A DNA stretch of 64,000 bases, taken from positions 434,001 through 498,000 of the forward strand of contig NZ_AP026369.1 in NCBI RefSeq assembly GCF_040436365.1, written 5' to 3'. The stretch is from Hydrogenimonas sp. SS33. Its GTDB lineage: Bacteria; Campylobacterota; Campylobacteria; Campylobacterales; Hydrogenimonadaceae. Positions within the stretch are counted from its first letter, which is position 1. Each line of letters begins with the position of its first letter. Of the stretch, positions 53,757 through 61,314 are shown piece after piece. The translations under genes and the position numbers were made by a program. The notes beneath the pieces were generated by a model that did no database searches, was not told the origin of the DNA, and saw only the letters and a program-made list of their open reading frames with translations.

Positions 53757-54433
53757 TAAACCGGCAAACAAAAAGCGTTCTGCAAAGGTTTTCAAAGATT
53801 CCCCTCTTTGAAGAGCATCGTGCGATACTTATCGGCGGTACTGCGTTGGCGTATCATCTGGGGCATCGTGAGAGTTTTGATCTTGATATCTGTTTTCCCT
53901 TTGCTGAGGCATTACCCCCTTTGGCGTTTTTGGAAGAGTTTGATGAAGTGATTCCCATCGCCTTTGATCAAGGCATTATTGATACAGCCATCAATGAGGG
54001 CGGGGATATCGAAGAGGTAATGCAGCGTTACATCGTTGATGGAGTCAAAGTTGATTTTGTGATCAATCCCTCAAGCAACATCTATGAAAGTGAAATACTC
54101 CAAAATGATGAGGGACTACGGTTTGGGACATTGAGAATCGCCTCGATAGATGCGGTCTTCAAGCTCAAATCATTACTGCTTCTCGATCGTAATAAAGTAA
54201 GGGATCTATACGATATCGTCTATTTGTTGAGAGAACGGGACTTTCAAGGCAAACAGATTCTTGATACGATACGGCATTACCGCATTACCTATCTTCCTAA
54301 ACATATTATCCAGCTCATTGAGGCAAAAGAGGAGGATCCTTTCGACATGGAAGGGATTGAAAATCCAAAGATGGACTTAACCGAATATGATGAGCTAAAA
54401 ACTTATCTTTTGCAGGCAATCTTAAAAGAGTAA
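53753..54433 (+). CDS. AbiEii-type nucleotidyltransferase, module 2
   Basis: 226 residues. Motif AILIGGTALAYHLGHRESFDLDICF (~24-48) and the third Asp in VKVDFVINPSS (~100), then ASIDAVFKLKSLLLLDRNKVRDLYDIVYLL, typical of AbiEii-family proteins. Shorter than the module 1 protein. Toxin role inferred from family and pairing. Confidence 0.8.
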   Translation: MINRQTKSVLQRFSKIPLFEEHRAILIGGTALAYHLGHRESFDLDICFPFAEALPPLAFLEEFDEVIPIAFDQGIIDTAINEGGDIEEVMQRYIVDGVKVDFVINPSSNIYESEILQNDEGLRFGTLRIASIDAVFKLKSLLLLDRNKVRDLYDIVYLLRERDFQGKQILDTIRHYRITYLPKHIIQLIEAKEEDPFDMEGIENPKMDLTEYDELKTYLLQAILKE

Positions 54434-54447
54434 TAGACAACTTGCGG

Positions 54448-54473
54448 GTGTGCCCAAAACTGTGCCCATTTTT
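54448..54473 (+). repeat. Right arm-type repeat pair (GTGCCCA x2)
   Basis: GTGTGCCCAAAACTGTGCCC then ATTTTT, matching the repeat at the 3' end of int in sequence, orientation and T tract. It lies 82 bp inside the right att repeat. Confidence 0.65.
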
Positions 54474-54555
54474 GCGCTTAAAACTTCATTTTGTCAAAAT
54501 TTCTAAAACATGAAATGCCCATAGCACGGGGCTTTGAGGGAAATTGATACTCTAA

Positions 54556-54580
54556 CGGTGTCCTCATAATAGACCCGTAT
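54556..54580. other. attR, right copy of 25-bp att repeat
   Basis: Exact copy of 36085-36109. Immediately outside it lies GTTGAACCTATTCAT, the complement of the original ybgC start region (ATGAATAGGTTCAAC). Confidence 0.88.
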
Positions 54581-54621
54581 GTTGAACCTATTCATGTAAT
54601 GACCCCTCCATTTCTGCACAC

Positions 54622-55440
54622 CTAAGCTGCTAAACGAAACACTTCAGCTGGTGTTTTGTATCGCAGTGCCGAGTGCTTTCGTTCCCTGTTATAGAAATCG
54701 ATCCATTCTCCAATAATCCGATGAGCCTCCTTGAGTGATGTGAAGTTGTAGTGCCAAATACACTCTTCCTTGATGGTGCGGAAGAAGCGCTCGATCATGC
54801 CGTTCTGTTCCGGGGTGTAGGGCGTAATGAATTCCTGGGTGAAATTGTAATCCTTGATCGTCTTGGCGAATGATTTACTGCTAAAGACCAGACCGTTATC
54901 GCTTCGAAGGATTATGGGCTTTTCCAGTCGTTTGAGTCTGCCGAAACGGTAGATCAGCCCCTCTTGCAAAGCCGCCTCCACCGTCTTGGCTTTGCCGCTA
55001 GAAGAGAGCCTCCAACCCACGATTTCTCTGGTGCAGGTATCGATGACGGCGGCCAGGGTGCTCCAGCCATCCTTGCCACTGTAGACACGGGTCATATCGA
55101 TGGCCCATCTTTGATCGGGACGTTGTGAGCGTGAAGGCATCGCCTTGGCTCTAGGTCTGTGCCCTTTGGAGCGTTTTCTCACCTGCCAACCTTTGATCTG
55201 GAGGATCCGCTGCACTGCTTTCTTGTTCATACCCAATAGCAGGGCGAGGCGCCGGTAGCCGTAGGTCGGAAACGTTTCCATCTTCTCTTTGACCTTTTGG
55301 ACGCGCTCTTCATCCAGTTTGGGGGTTCTTCGGGTCGGCTTGTAATAGAAACTCCTGCGAGCAATGCCGAACAGGCGACAGAGTTTCGTGATGCTGATGG
55401 AATGGCCCTCGTTTCTCATTTCGCTCTGAACCTGCATCAC
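54622..55440 (-). CDS. IS3-family transposase OrfB
   Basis: 272 residues. An HTH_21 region (FPTYGYRRLALLLGMNKKAVQRIL) is followed by the rve integrase core with DDE residues in WAIDMTRVYS (Asp ~115), LRSDNGLVFSS (Asp ~178) and GMIERFFRTIKEECIW (Glu ~213). The GTG start overlaps the OrfA stop (GTGATG), so expression could be by coupling or frameshift. Appears intact. Confidence 0.92.
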   Translation of the reverse strand: MMQVQSEMRNEGHSISITKLCRLFGIARRSFYYKPTRRTPKLDEERVQKVKEKMETFPTYGYRRLALLLGMNKKAVQRILQIKGWQVRKRSKGHRPRAKAMPSRSQRPDQRWAIDMTRVYSGKDGWSTLAAVIDTCTREIVGWRLSSSGKAKTVEAALQEGLIYRFGRLKRLEKPIILRSDNGLVFSSKSFAKTIKDYNFTQEFITPYTPEQNGMIERFFRTIKEECIWHYNFTSLKEAHRIIGEWIDFYNRERKHSALRYKTPAEVFRLAA

Positions 55441-55748
55441 TTCTTCTCTTCCCCGAACAGAGCGTCGTACTTTTTTAGCGCGATGTTCTCCAGTGTCAGT
55501 TCCCCGATCACCTCTTTCATCGATTTGATCTTCTCTTCATACATGGCAGCGACATCTTTGGGTCTGGCCCGCAGCTGGTTCTCCATCCCCGCTCGGGCCT
55601 CCTCCATCCACTCTTCGATGGCAGCGGGTGTCAGATCGTACTTGCGCGACACTTCGGCCACGGTCGTCTTGCCCTGGAATATATCCATCACGATATCCGC
55701 CTTCTTTTTGGCGGTAAAGCGTTTGATTGGTGGTTGCTGTTCTTCCAA
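55437..55748 (-). CDS. IS3-family transposase OrfA (HTH)
   Basis: 103 residues: helix-turn-helix (FTAKKKADIVMDIFQGKTTVAEVSRKYDLTPAAIEEW) and a leucine-zipper-like C-terminus (MKEVIGELTLENIALKK), the standard OrfA layout that binds IS ends and oligomerises. Overlaps OrfB by 4 bp. Confidence 0.9.
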   Translation of the reverse strand: MEEQQPPIKRFTAKKKADIVMDIFQGKTTVAEVSRKYDLTPAAIEEWMEEARAGMENQLRARPKDVAAMYEEKIKSMKEVIGELTLENIALKKYDALFGEEKK

Positions 55749-55823
55749 TTTTCTGCTCCTGTATTTCCTGTATTATACATTGTGCAGTCGGGCTGGGGGT
55801 CACTATATTCATATCTTAAATCC

Positions 55824-57116
55824 TCAATAGTTAACGCTGAAGTAGAGATCGGTTGTCGTTTTGTTGTTGCCGACCTCCGGAACCGGGTTGTCGTCGTTGA
55901 CGATGCGGTAGACCCACTTGAGCGACAGCATCTCGCTGATGGGTATTTCGATGCCGAAAATCATGCGGGAAAGCCAGTCGGTTTTCGGGTCTTTGAAGGA
56001 GGGCATGTAGAAGATGTTGCCGGTGAGGATCAACTCCTCGACGAGCCAAAGGTTCTTGATATGGTCTTTTGCACCGATACCCAGAAAGAGCGCGCTGTAG
56101 TCGTTGTTCTCGACGTAGCTCTCCCCTGCCGGCGGGTCGTAGGGGTAGAACGACTCGTAGACATACCCGCCGCCCCCTTTGAACTGTACCCAGGCGTCGT
56201 TGCTGAAGATATGGCGGTAGCCGTACCCGGCGGCGGGATAGAGCCTGTATTTGATGCCCCGGGGCTGGTCGAAGTCGTATCCGAGCTGGGCGAAGTAGAA
56301 CCGTTTTTTGTCGAGCAGGTAGTTCTCTTCGGCGGTGATGTGCAGCTCCTTCTTGTCCAGGCTCTTGATGTCCCCTTCCGGCCTGGAGGTGGTGGTCGTC
56401 TCGTAGGCGTAGTGGATGTCGAGGATCTGCCGCTGGTTCATCTTCTTCCGCGTCATGTGGTAGTCGATGGTGATCTTGCGGTTGTACTTGACCCCGGTCT
56501 CGGTCTCGATGCCGATGTCGAGGCTCCCACGCGTGTAGGGGAAGAGGTTTCTGAGCCTGTTTTCGATGGTGCTGTTCTCTTTGACCGAAAGGACCAGGCG
56601 GTCGATATTCTCGATCTTGATCAGCTCTTTGATGTCGTTGTGCAGCACCACGAGGAATGCGTGGTCCTTGATGCCGACGATCCTACCCACCGTCTCCTTG
56701 CCGTTGTAGAAGATATGGTATTCGTGCTCCGTTGTCATCTGGTCGATGTTCTTGTAGTCGATGCGGATGCTGCCCGTTCCGTAGACGAGAGAGAACTGCA
56801 CATACTTGCTGGTCAGCTCGGTAATGCGCCCCTGCAGCACCGTCCCTTTGACCACGATCGTGTCGATCTGTTTCGCCTGTTTCTTGAGCTTCAGCTCCTC
56901 TTTCTGGCTGGACTGCTCCGCCTTCTTCTTCAGATCATTCTGGCGGGCTTTGAGAACGTCTTTGCGTGACACGTCGTCCAGGCGTTCCCCGGGCGCCAGT
57001 TTTCCCTTCTCCTGCCGGGTCGCATTGGCGTCGGAACCGTCCGCGGCGGTCTCAGCCTCAAGTACGGCAGATCCGAGCAGTGAGAGAACCAGAAGGGAGG
57101 AGAGAAGCTTCGTCAT
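55824..57116 (-). CDS. DUF481-family outer-membrane protein
   Basis: 430 residues. A signal peptide (LLSSLLVLSLLGSAVLEAE), a charged helical segment (~45-85), a beta-rich domain (~88-185), then a C-terminal porin-like barrel with alternating strands ending in LYFSVNY, the aromatic terminus of outer-membrane proteins. DUF481/YdiY-like barrel of unknown function. Before the insertions, ybgC followed directly downstream with an AGGA ribosome site. Upstream lies ribBA at 13 bp spacing. Confidence 0.78.
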   Translation of the reverse strand: MTKLLSSLLVLSLLGSAVLEAETAADGSDANATRQEKGKLAPGERLDDVSRKDVLKARQNDLKKKAEQSSQKEELKLKKQAKQIDTIVVKGTVLQGRITELTSKYVQFSLVYGTGSIRIDYKNIDQMTTEHEYHIFYNGKETVGRIVGIKDHAFLVVLHNDIKELIKIENIDRLVLSVKENSTIENRLRNLFPYTRGSLDIGIETETGVKYNRKITIDYHMTRKKMNQRQILDIHYAYETTTTSRPEGDIKSLDKKELHITAEENYLLDKKRFYFAQLGYDFDQPRGIKYRLYPAAGYGYRHIFSNDAWVQFKGGGGYVYESFYPYDPPAGESYVENNDYSALFLGIGAKDHIKNLWLVEELILTGNIFYMPSFKDPKTDWLSRMIFGIEIPISEMLSLKWVYRIVNDDNPVPEVGNNKTTTDLYFSVNY

Positions 57117-57129
57117 CGGTACTTATAAA

Positions 57130-58161
57130 TTATGGAAGTGCTATCTCTTCGACGATATCGAGGCCGAAACCTCCGAGCCCCACGAACTCCTTCCCTTTGG
57201 AAGTAACCAGCAGGCGGATATTGCGGATGCCCAGCTCCGCCAGGATCTGGGCGCCGATGCCGTACTCTTTCATGGCATCGCCGACCCCGGCGGTTTCATC
57301 GGCATCCACGAAGACCAGCACCCCGCCGTTTTTCTTCAGGTAGTCGATGGATGCCATCAGTTGCCTGAACTTGCTCTGGTTGAGCAGCAGATCCCTGTCA
57401 AGCCCTATATTATGAAACCTGACATTCTCCGTCTCATGCAGTTTGTAGAAGATGATGGCCGTATGCTCCTTGCCCCTGTGGTCGGTAAAGACCTTCTTCT
57501 CCACATTTGTGTCGAAAAAGTCGATCTCCTCCTCCGAAGTCAGGCGTACCAGCCGTTCGTTGCGGAGGCGGTACTCCACCAGGTCGGAGATGTAGACGAT
57601 ATGAAGGCCGTGTTTTTTGGCGAAGACCTCCAGGTCGTCCCGGCGGGCCATCTGGCCGTCTTCGCGCATGATTTCGCAGATGACGGCACTGGGGGCGAGC
57701 CCCGCCAGCTTGCACAGGTCCACCGAACCTTCGGTATGGCCGGTTCTGACCAGCACGCCCCCCTCTTTGGCGATGAGGGGAAAGATATGTCCCGGCCGAA
57801 CGAAATCTTCCGGCGTGCTGATGGGGCTGGCCAGCAGTTTGATGGTCATGTCCCGCTCAAAAGCGGAAATGCCCGTCGTCGCCTCTTTCGCATCCACTGA
57901 GACGGTGAAGGCGGTCTCGTGCTGGGAGTCGTTCTTCTGGACCATCGGTTGAAGGTCGAGCCTCTGGGCGATCTCCCCGGAGATGGCGACGCAGATGAGT
58001 CCCTTTGCTTCCGTCGCCATGAAATTGACATGCTCCGGTGTCGAAAAGGTGGCGGCGTAGACCAGGTCGCCTTCGTTTTCGCGGTCCTCGTCGTCGATCA
58101 TCACCACCATCTTTCCATGTTTGATATCTTCGATGGCCTGTTCTACACGATGGTTGGGCAT
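57130..58161 (-). CDS. ribBA: 3,4-dihydroxy-2-butanone 4-phosphate synthase with degenerate GTP cyclohydrolase II domain
   Basis: 343 residues. The N-terminal RibB domain has the catalytic MIDDEDRENEGDLV (~21), HVNFMATEAKGLICV and GHTEGSVDLCKLAG (~140), giving riboflavin precursor synthesis from ribulose 5-phosphate. The C-terminal ~140 residues resemble RibA (KEYGIGAQILAELGIRNIRLL) but lack its zinc cysteines and the GDxFGSxRCDC signature. This domain is therefore probably inactive for GTP cyclohydrolase, as known for other Campylobacterota RibBA proteins. Confidence 0.9.
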   Translation of the reverse strand: MPNHRVEQAIEDIKHGKMVVMIDDEDRENEGDLVYAATFSTPEHVNFMATEAKGLICVAISGEIAQRLDLQPMVQKNDSQHETAFTVSVDAKEATTGISAFERDMTIKLLASPISTPEDFVRPGHIFPLIAKEGGVLVRTGHTEGSVDLCKLAGLAPSAVICEIMREDGQMARRDDLEVFAKKHGLHIVYISDLVEYRLRNERLVRLTSEEEIDFFDTNVEKKVFTDHRGKEHTAIIFYKLHETENVRFHNIGLDRDLLLNQSKFRQLMASIDYLKKNGGVLVFVDADETAGVGDAMKEYGIGAQILAELGIRNIRLLVTSKGKEFVGLGGFGLDIVEEIALP

Positions 58162-58210
58162 GGTATCCTGTCCTGACTGATAATTTGGGATCGATTATAT
58201 CCAAAAACTC

Positions 58211-58239
58211 TTGACATCCCATTCGTTTTGCACTATAAT
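58211..58239 (+). promoter_or_regulatory. Sigma70 promoter of the tRNA pair
   Basis: TTGACA, 17 bp, TATAAT: exact consensus in both boxes with optimal spacing, 37 bp before tRNA-Gln. The strongest promoter seen in the window. Confidence 0.9.
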
Positions 58240-58275
58240 TCTGCCCGTAAACAGGCAAATGCCTCTCCGAAAGAT

Positions 58276-58350
58276 TGGGGTGTCGCCAAGTGGTAAGGCA
58301 GCAGGTTTTGGTCCTGCCATTCGGGGGTTCGAGTCCCTCCACCCCATCCA
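58276..58350 (+). tRNA. tRNA-Gln (anticodon TTG), CCA encoded
   Basis: Acceptor stem TGGGGTG/CACCCCA, D arm CGCCAAGTGGTAAGGCA, anticodon stem GCAGG-TTTTGGT-CCTGC with TTG at positions 34-36, T arm GGGGGTTCGAGTCCCTC-type, discriminator T and encoded CCA. Confidence 0.95.
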
Positions 58351-58363
58351 CATTTTCTTCTGT

Positions 58364-58440
<77 letters not shown>

Positions 58441-58649
58441 AATCACATCAAATACTACCATCCACGCATACTTCACCAAATGCACCGTTACAGTATCCGG
58501 ATCTCTACGCAATCCCCCTATAATCAATTCTTTCGATGATTCAATTCATCATCATTCATAATTTGAATTTTTTATCAAATTTTCATTGGATAAAAAGATG
58601 AATTTATGAATTTTGGCTTCATTTAAGTAATCATTTAAACAAGCGGGAT

Positions 58650-58655
58650 TATAAT
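58650..58655 (+). promoter_or_regulatory. -10 box of sqr
   Basis: GATTATAATC, 32 bp before the sqr start, followed by an AAGGAG ribosome site. The rest of the 247-bp gap after the tRNAs is AT-rich with no other recognised feature. Confidence 0.55.
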
Positions 58656-58687
58656 CATCTTGATTCACAAATCTACAAGGAGTTGAT

Positions 58688-60160
58688 ATGGCAAGAGTTG
58701 TCGTTCTTGGCGCCGGGGTATCCGGACACACCGCCTCTACATTTTTGAGACACTGGCTGGGAAAAGAGCACGAAGTGGTCGTGGTCACTCCCAACAGCAA
58801 ATGGAACTGGATCCCCTCCAACATCTGGGTTGGTTGTGGGGAGATGTCCAAAGAGGAAGTCGTATTCGAGCTGGCTCCCGTCTATGAAAAAGCGGGCATC
58901 GACTATCGGCAGGCGAAAGCCGTCTCCATCCATCCCGAAGGCGGTGAAAACGAGGACAAACCCTACGTCACCATCGAATATACCGGACAGGGAAAAGAGG
59001 GGCAGACCGAAACCGTCACCTATGACTACCTGATCAACGCAACGGGACCGAAACTGAACTTTGACGCGACGCCGGGACTGGGTAATGGAAAAGGCGGACT
59101 GGGCGACTATACCGTTTCCGTTTGTACCGCCGACCACGCGGAGCACGCCAACGAAGAGCTTCAGAAGCTGATCTCCCAGATGAAAGCGGGCCAGAAGAAG
59201 AAGATCGTCGTCGGAACCGGCCACGGCATGTGTACCTGCCAGGGTGCGGCGTTCGAATATATCTTCAACATCGACTTCGAACTGAACAAAGCGGGTGTCC
59301 GCGACATGGCGGAAATCACCTGGATCTCCAACGAATCCTTCCTCGGTGACTTCGGTATCGGCGGTCTGCACCTCAAAAGGGGCGGTTATGCAGCCAGCTC
59401 ACGACTCTTCGCCGAATCGCTCTATGCCGAAAAAGGGATTCCCTGGGTCATCGGCGCCCACGTCAACAAAGTGGAAGAAGGCAAACTCTCCTACGAACAG
59501 CTCGACGGGACGGAAGGCGAACTCGAGTTCGACTTCGCAATGCTCATTCCCCCCTTCGCCGGTGTCGGCCTCAAGGCCTACGACAAGAAAGGCGAAGATA
59601 TCACCGGCAAACTCTTCGCTCCCAACGGCTTCCTGAAAGTCGACGCGGATTACACGGCGAAACCCTACGAAGAGTGGAAAGCGAGCGACTGGCCGCGCAC
59701 CTACCAGAACCCCGACTACTCCAACATCTTCGCCGTCGGTATCGCCTTCGCGCCGCCGCACCTGATCTCCAAACCGATGAAGAGCCCCAAAGGCACGCCC
59801 ATCAACCCGACACCTCCGCGAACCGGTATGCCCTCCGGTATCATCGGAAAGACCGTCGCCATGTCCATCCGTGACATGATCGAAAAAGGTGCCGACAAGC
59901 CGACCCATCACGCTTCCATGGCGGAAATGGGTGCCGCCTGTGTCGCCTCTGCCGGTAAACACCTCACTCAGGGTATGGCAGCCGCACTGACCGTCTATCC
60001 CGTCGTTCCCGACTTCGAGAAGTACCCGGGCATCGGCCGCGACCTCGACTACACCTTCGGTGAAATCGGTCTGGCGGGACACTGGATCAAGCATATCCTG
60101 CACCACATGTTCCTCTACAAAGCGAAACTGAAGCCGGGCTGGACACTGATTCCCGAATAA
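58688..60160 (+). CDS. sqr: Sulfide:quinone oxidoreductase
   Basis: 490 residues. FAD-binding VVVLGAGVSGHTAS at the N-terminus; redox cysteine candidates in WVGCGEM (C50), SVCTADHA (~148) and HGMCTCQGA (~180); second dinucleotide motif KKIVVGTGHG; FAVGIAFAPP and the C-terminal membrane-attaching helices (GLAGHWIKHILHHMFLYKAKLKPG). It oxidises sulfide and reduces quinone at the inner membrane. The exact SQR type needs phylogeny. Followed by two genes likely cotranscribed. Confidence 0.9.
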   Translation: MARVVVLGAGVSGHTASTFLRHWLGKEHEVVVVTPNSKWNWIPSNIWVGCGEMSKEEVVFELAPVYEKAGIDYRQAKAVSIHPEGGENEDKPYVTIEYTGQGKEGQTETVTYDYLINATGPKLNFDATPGLGNGKGGLGDYTVSVCTADHAEHANEELQKLISQMKAGQKKKIVVGTGHGMCTCQGAAFEYIFNIDFELNKAGVRDMAEITWISNESFLGDFGIGGLHLKRGGYAASSRLFAESLYAEKGIPWVIGAHVNKVEEGKLSYEQLDGTEGELEFDFAMLIPPFAGVGLKAYDKKGEDITGKLFAPNGFLKVDADYTAKPYEEWKASDWPRTYQNPDYSNIFAVGIAFAPPHLISKPMKSPKGTPINPTPPRTGMPSGIIGKTVAMSIRDMIEKGADKPTHHASMAEMGAACVASAGKHLTQGMAAALTVYPVVPDFEKYPGIGRDLDYTFGEIGLAGHWIKHILHHMFLYKAKLKPGWTLIPE

Positions 60161-60191
60161 TCGAAAAAAGAAAGCAAAAGGAGAGTAAAGA

Positions 60192-60356
60192 ATGGAACAT
60201 ATCGAAAAAAATATCAAACCCTATGAGCCGAACTTCACGACGATGGTGCCGACAAACATTGTCCGGTTCTTCCGAACCTGCGTGATCTGGCAGTTCATCC
60301 GCTTCATCATCATCAACATCAAGATGCTGGCGGTCGTCCGCAAAAGTCACCACTGA
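60192..60356 (+). CDS. 54-residue single-pass membrane protein next to sqr
   Basis: Begins MEHIEKNIKPYEPNF and contains one hydrophobic helix (CVIWQFIRFIIINIKMLAVV) with basic flanks ending RKSHH. A strong AAAAGGAGAG ribosome site lies upstream, and the codon use resembles sqr. It lies 31 bp after the sqr stop and is followed by a hairpin, so it is probably a small accessory or membrane anchor of the oxidoreductase. Confidence 0.7.
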   Translation: MEHIEKNIKPYEPNFTTMVPTNIVRFFRTCVIWQFIRFIIINIKMLAVVRKSHH

Positions 60357-60362
60357 CCAACT

Positions 60363-60384
60363 GCCCGTGCCTTCCGGCGCGGGC
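60363..60384 (+). terminator. Hairpin after the small sqr-associated gene
   Basis: Stem GCCCGTGCC/GGCGCGGGC around TTCC; nine pairs including one G-T. There is no T tract, so it may only attenuate transcription into the next gene. Confidence 0.5.
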
Positions 60385-60430
60385 CCTCTGTCCGCTTCCC
60401 ACCCGACAAATCATTTCCAAAAGGTTTTCG

Positions 60431-61267
60431 ATGTCCGACAAATCCGTCAAGAAAGAGCTCATTGTCTACCCGGATACGCGTATCAACATCCCCTGTACCG
60501 ATGTCCGAAAATTCGACGAAACGCTTTTTGAAGTGATAGACATGATGAAAGAGGTGATCGAAGAGAACGATGCGGAAGGGTTGGCGGCGATCCAGACCGG
60601 CTACCCCTACAACATCGTCGTCATCAGGCAGGAGGACGGCTCCTATCTGGAACTGATCAACCCCCGCATTCTCAGTGCGGAGGGCAGCGTGACCGAAAAG
60701 GAGAAGACCCTCTACTATCCAAAAATCGAGATCGACGTTCCCCGTTACGAAAAGATCAGGCTCGTCTACGAAGACAGGCACGGCAACTCCCACCACCTGA
60801 TAGCGGAAGGAAAACTGGCACGGACCATTCAGAGAAAAATCGACTACACCTTCGGCGGCACCTTTCTCGCCAAAGTCTCCAAAGAGACCCGCGAAGCGGT
60901 CGAAAAAGCGCTGGCGGAAGATGGCCTCGTTCCGGAGGTGGAGCTCTGCCCCACCTTCTCCAAACGGGTCTATTTTCTCAGCGTCGCCGACAAACTTCTC
61001 TTCTTCATGTTCCTGACCCTCTTCGCCAAACTTTTCAACCCCGCGCCCGAAACCCTGGCTACTTTCTACACCTTCGACAAGATCGGAGGCGTGGCTGTCG
61101 TGCTGTTGATGATAGGCTACTTCATCTACGGGCAGTGGGAAGCGAAAAAGTATACGAGCTGCACCAGCTGCCAGGTCGGCAACATGATAGGCTCCATGGC
61201 AAAACGACTCCTCGCCGCCGTGGTCATCGGTACCGCCGGTTATTTTCTCGTCAATCCTGCCGGCTAA
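60431..61267 (+). CDS. Deformylase-like pseudoenzyme with C-terminal membrane domain
   Basis: 278 residues. The first ~165 follow the peptide deformylase fold with motif 1 EGLAAIQTG (~50) and NPRIL. The metal/catalytic motifs are lost: the EGCLS segment reads EKTLYYPKI and the HExDH segment reads QRKIDYTFGG, so the zinc Cys, both His and the Glu are replaced. Two or three membrane helices follow (FFMFLTLFAKLF, VAVVLLMIGYFIYG, LLAAVVIGTAGYFLV) with a CTSC motif between. It follows sqr and its small partner; a scaffold or sensor role is possible. Confidence 0.75.
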   Translation: MSDKSVKKELIVYPDTRINIPCTDVRKFDETLFEVIDMMKEVIEENDAEGLAAIQTGYPYNIVVIRQEDGSYLELINPRILSAEGSVTEKEKTLYYPKIEIDVPRYEKIRLVYEDRHGNSHHLIAEGKLARTIQRKIDYTFGGTFLAKVSKETREAVEKALAEDGLVPEVELCPTFSKRVYFLSVADKLLFFMFLTLFAKLFNPAPETLATFYTFDKIGGVAVVLLMIGYFIYGQWEAKKYTSCTSCQVGNMIGSMAKRLLAAVVIGTAGYFLVNPAG

Positions 61268-61314
61268 ATGAATGCTTTCATTCCCCTTTAAAGCTTCTGC
61301 ACTACAATGACCCC

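Larger units (their letters stand above)
36085..54580. mobile_element. 18.5-kb integrative, probably mobilisable element in ybgC
   Basis: Bounded by an exact 25-bp direct repeat (36085-36109 and 54556-54580) derived from the 5' part of ybgC, with a tyrosine integrase 33 bp from the left copy. It carries an eleven-gene leftward operon (43971 to 36142) with trbJ, a TrbK-like gene, trbL, parA, traJ-like, xis-like and int genes; a TraK-like gene; a restriction/SMC cluster; and two nucleotidyltransferase modules. Base composition drops sharply around 44-50 kb. No relaxase, coupling protein or VirB4 is present, so transfer would need a helper. Confidence 0.9.
54596..55805 (-). mobile_element. IS3-family insertion sequence
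   Basis: About 1.2 kb with two overlapping transposase frames. Inverted ends share TGACCCC and CTGCACA (left TGACCCCTCCATTTCTGCACA at 54600; the complement of the right end begins TGACCCCC at 55802). TATTCAT at 54589-54595 and 55806-55812 looks like a target duplication. It interrupts the former ybgC promoter/start region just outside attR. Confidence 0.8.

Noticed and set aside
55734-56969. 411-residue plus-strand open frame opposite the DUF481 gene
   Set aside because: Low-complexity Val/Asp/Leu composition, no start signal; the minus-strand protein has a signal peptide and a barrel terminus.
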